Shown: in pieces, positions 62,237-63,704 of the stretch
How the letters are laid out: each line of letters begins with the position of its first letter
Position numbering within the stretch: the first letter of the stretch is position 1
Assembly: GCA_025362235.1 (NCBI GenBank)
Contig: JANYGZ010000060.1
Coordinates: forward strand, 1 to 63,704
DNA from: Ferruginibacter sp.
GTDB taxonomy: Bacteria > Bacteroidota > Bacteroidia > Chitinophagales > Chitinophagaceae
Reading direction: 5' to 3'
Length of the DNA stretch: 63,704 nucleotides
Notes under the pieces: model-generated
Database searches by the model: none
What the model was told of the DNA's origin: nothing
Seen by the model: the letters and a program-made list of their open reading frames with translations, nothing else
Program-made: the position numbers and the translations under genes

Positions 62237-63385
62237 ATGAAATGGGAATTCAATACCAACTATCCATCTGTTGATGATTTGAGAAAAAAAGCAAAAAGCA
62301 GGATACCAAATTTTGCTTTTGAATACCTGGATGGGGGTTGCAATGAAGATGTGAACCTCTATAAAAATACTGCTGACGTACGGGAGATAGAATTGGTGCC
62401 TTATTATTTAAATGAACACAAAGGTTCCAGCATGCAAACAGAACTATTTGGCCATGTTTATGATGCCCCTTTCGGAATATCCCCGGTTGGCCTGCAGGGC
62501 CTGATGTGGCCCAATGCACCGGAAATTTTGGCTAAAGCTTCACTGAAGCACAATATTCCGTTTATATTAAGCACCGTTACTACATCCAGTATTGAAAGAA
62601 TCAGCGAATTAACAGAAAGCAAGGCATGGTTTCAATTGTACCATCCTACTGAGAATTCTTTAAGAGATGATATACTGAGAAGGCTGGAAGCAGCGCAGTA
62701 CCCTGTATTGGTAATTCTGTGCGACGTGCCATCATTTGGTTTCAGGCCAAGGGATATAAGAAACGGTCTGGCAATGCCGCCTAAAATGACCCTTAAAAAC
62801 ATGCTGCAGATAATGGGCAAACCTAATTGGGCTTTACGGACCCTTTTTCATGGCCAACCAGCCTTTGAAACCATGAAACGCTATATGCCCAAAGGATTAG
62901 ATATGAAACAACTTGGCCTTTATATGAACCGTACGTTTTCTGGAAGGCTGAATGAAGAAAAAATTTTACAAATCCGGGACAAGTGGAAAGGCAAACTCGT
63001 ATTAAAAGGGGTGGCAAGTGAAGAAGATACTGCAATGGCAATTAAATTAGGATTAGATGGCATCATTGTATCTAATCATGGCGGCCGGCAGTTGGATGCA
63101 GGTCAATCGGCCATCAAATCGCTTGAAGTAATTATAAAAAAATACAAAGGCCAGATAAAAATAATGATGGACAGCGGCCTTCGTTCGGGTCCTGATGTGG
63201 CAAGGGCCATGGCATATGGAGCAGAATTCACATTTATGGGAAGATCTTTCATGTACGGAGCAGCAGCATTGGGCAACCAGGGGGGAGACCATACCATCGC
63301 TATTTTAAAAACACAATTACAGCAGGTAATGGAACAGCTATGTTGTGAAAAGACAACAGACTTTTCAAACCACCTTGTTGGGTAA
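62237..63385 (+). CDS. lldD: FMN-dependent L-lactate dehydrogenase (alpha-hydroxy acid oxidizing)
   Basis: 382 residues, TIM-barrel flavoprotein that would oxidise L-lactate to pyruvate, the last step of the pathway. Seen: F-E-Y-L-D-G-G near residue 29 (usually Y-x-x-G-G), F-Q-L-Y near 134, catalytic S-N-H-G-G-R-Q-L-D near 278-286 and M-D-S-G-L-R-S-G-P-D-V near 311, G-R-S near 335. Likely membrane-associated through a short hydrophobic segment. It may instead act on another 2-hydroxy acid. 30 bases after rhaB; same operon. Confidence 0.85.
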   Translation: MKWEFNTNYPSVDDLRKKAKSRIPNFAFEYLDGGCNEDVNLYKNTADVREIELVPYYLNEHKGSSMQTELFGHVYDAPFGISPVGLQGLMWPNAPEILAKASLKHNIPFILSTVTTSSIERISELTESKAWFQLYHPTENSLRDDILRRLEAAQYPVLVILCDVPSFGFRPRDIRNGLAMPPKMTLKNMLQIMGKPNWALRTLFHGQPAFETMKRYMPKGLDMKQLGLYMNRTFSGRLNEEKILQIRDKWKGKLVLKGVASEEDTAMAIKLGLDGIIVSNHGGRQLDAGQSAIKSLEVIIKKYKGQIKIMMDSGLRSGPDVARAMAYGAEFTFMGRSFMYGAAALGNQGGDHTIAILKTQLQQVMEQLCCEKTTDFSNHLVG

Positions 63386-63391
63386 TATTTT

Positions 63392-63556
63392 TCATTTAAG
63401 ATTTATATAACAAGTATCATCACAATCTAAAGGCTTACAGTCGTATAATTTACGGTCTTGTACATTCGTAAGGGAAACAAACAGAATTGCCCCGTCGAAT
63501 TTCTCCAATGCGCAGCCTTCAACTTTCTCATTATAGAGAGTTTTTCCGGCCCACAA
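63392..63556 (-). CDS. Small Cys-rich frame, unknown
   Basis: On the minus strand TTG 63554-63556 opens 54 codons (GKTLYNEKVEGCALEKFDGA..., ending CKPLDCDDTCYINLK) to TGA at 63392-63394, with an in-frame TGA just upstream of the TTG. Cys pattern C-x4-C-x3-C near the end. It may be the tail of a broken exported protein or a small real gene. The rest of 63386-63704 shows nothing I recognise. Confidence 0.3.
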   Translation of the reverse strand: MWAGKTLYNEKVEGCALEKFDGAILFVSLTNVQDRKLYDCKPLDCDDTCYINLK

Positions 63557-63704
63557 TCATTTAGTGGGGAGTAATGTTACCTTAGGGTAAAATTAAGCAT
63601 TGGAAAATTGTCTATTGAATCATTTTTTACCAGCAGAGTTATTATCACATTTTGCAATAGTAGAGATTAAGGAGTTAGGTGATGTAGCCAGCAAGGAGTT
63701 GTTT

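Overview
The window looks like a chromosomal segment of a Bacteroidota bacterium, most likely Chitinophagaceae-like. The signs are AT-rich spacers, promoters with the Bacteroidota -7 box TAnnTTTG, few Shine-Dalgarno sequences, a DUF1800/DUF1501 pair, LytTR two-component pairs, a YXWGXW lipoprotein, and a rhamnose locus with the RhaI-type isomerase and the fused aldolase/dehydrogenase. I found no rRNA or tRNA gene and no CRISPR array. The taxonomic call is an inference from gene content.

Layout. 1-2.9 kb is the decayed edge of a mobile element: an orphan mobC-like gene, a nested 166-bp inverted repeat, a leaderless nucleotidyltransferase pair that resembles a toxin-antitoxin unit, a structured leader ending in a terminator, iteron-like repeats and an internally deleted IS630 copy. 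2.9-8.7 kb has the DUF1800/DUF1501 operon, two exported proteins of unknown role and an XRE regulator. 8.9-14.9 kb is a CzcCBA-type metal efflux operon with the remnant of a second RND gene at its end. 15.2-22.9 kb is an envelope/signalling block: two small cytoplasmic-looking proteins (one broken), a YXWGXW lipoprotein, a polysaccharide deacetylase, a 67-residue membrane protein with a hybrid histidine kinase, and a LytTR response regulator. Five promoters here share one operator with half-sites exactly 21 bp apart, placed 30-31 bp from a TAnnTTTR box. I regard this as an undescribed LytTR regulon and the main discovery of the window.

23-33.6 kb holds a Fic pseudogene, a SWIM protein, an esterase, DinB and VOC proteins, a serine hydrolase and an acyl-CoA ligase. 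33.6-38 kb is a MacB/FtsX-type permease divergent from a LytS/LytTR pair. 38-48.5 kb is mostly housekeeping: prfB with its programmed +1 frameshift, pruA, pyrR, pyrB, coaD and pyrE, with a Nudix hydrolase, a thioesterase, an HMA protein and a CBM48 protein that has a histone H1-like tail.

48.6-63.4 kb is a rhamnose locus: a GntR-type regulator, divergent from an aldonate dehydratase ([2Fe-2S] IlvD/Edd), an SDR and an SMP-30 lactonase, then a GDSL hydrolase, RhaT, the RhaD-type aldolase/lactaldehyde dehydrogenase fusion, RhaI, rhamnulokinase and an FMN lactate dehydrogenase. The phosphorylating route is complete: uptake, isomerase, kinase, aldolase, then lactaldehyde to lactate to pyruvate. 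Three oxidative-route genes are also present but no aldolase for that branch is visible. Relics of an FAD-linked oxidase, a rhamnose mutarotase and possibly a rhamnosidase sit between the genes. Heptanucleotide arrays in inverted orientation lie in several gaps, and one pair flanks a broken four-helix-bundle gene.

Many genes carry one nonsense mutation or frameshift while their neighbours are intact, so this genome appears to be actively losing accessory genes.
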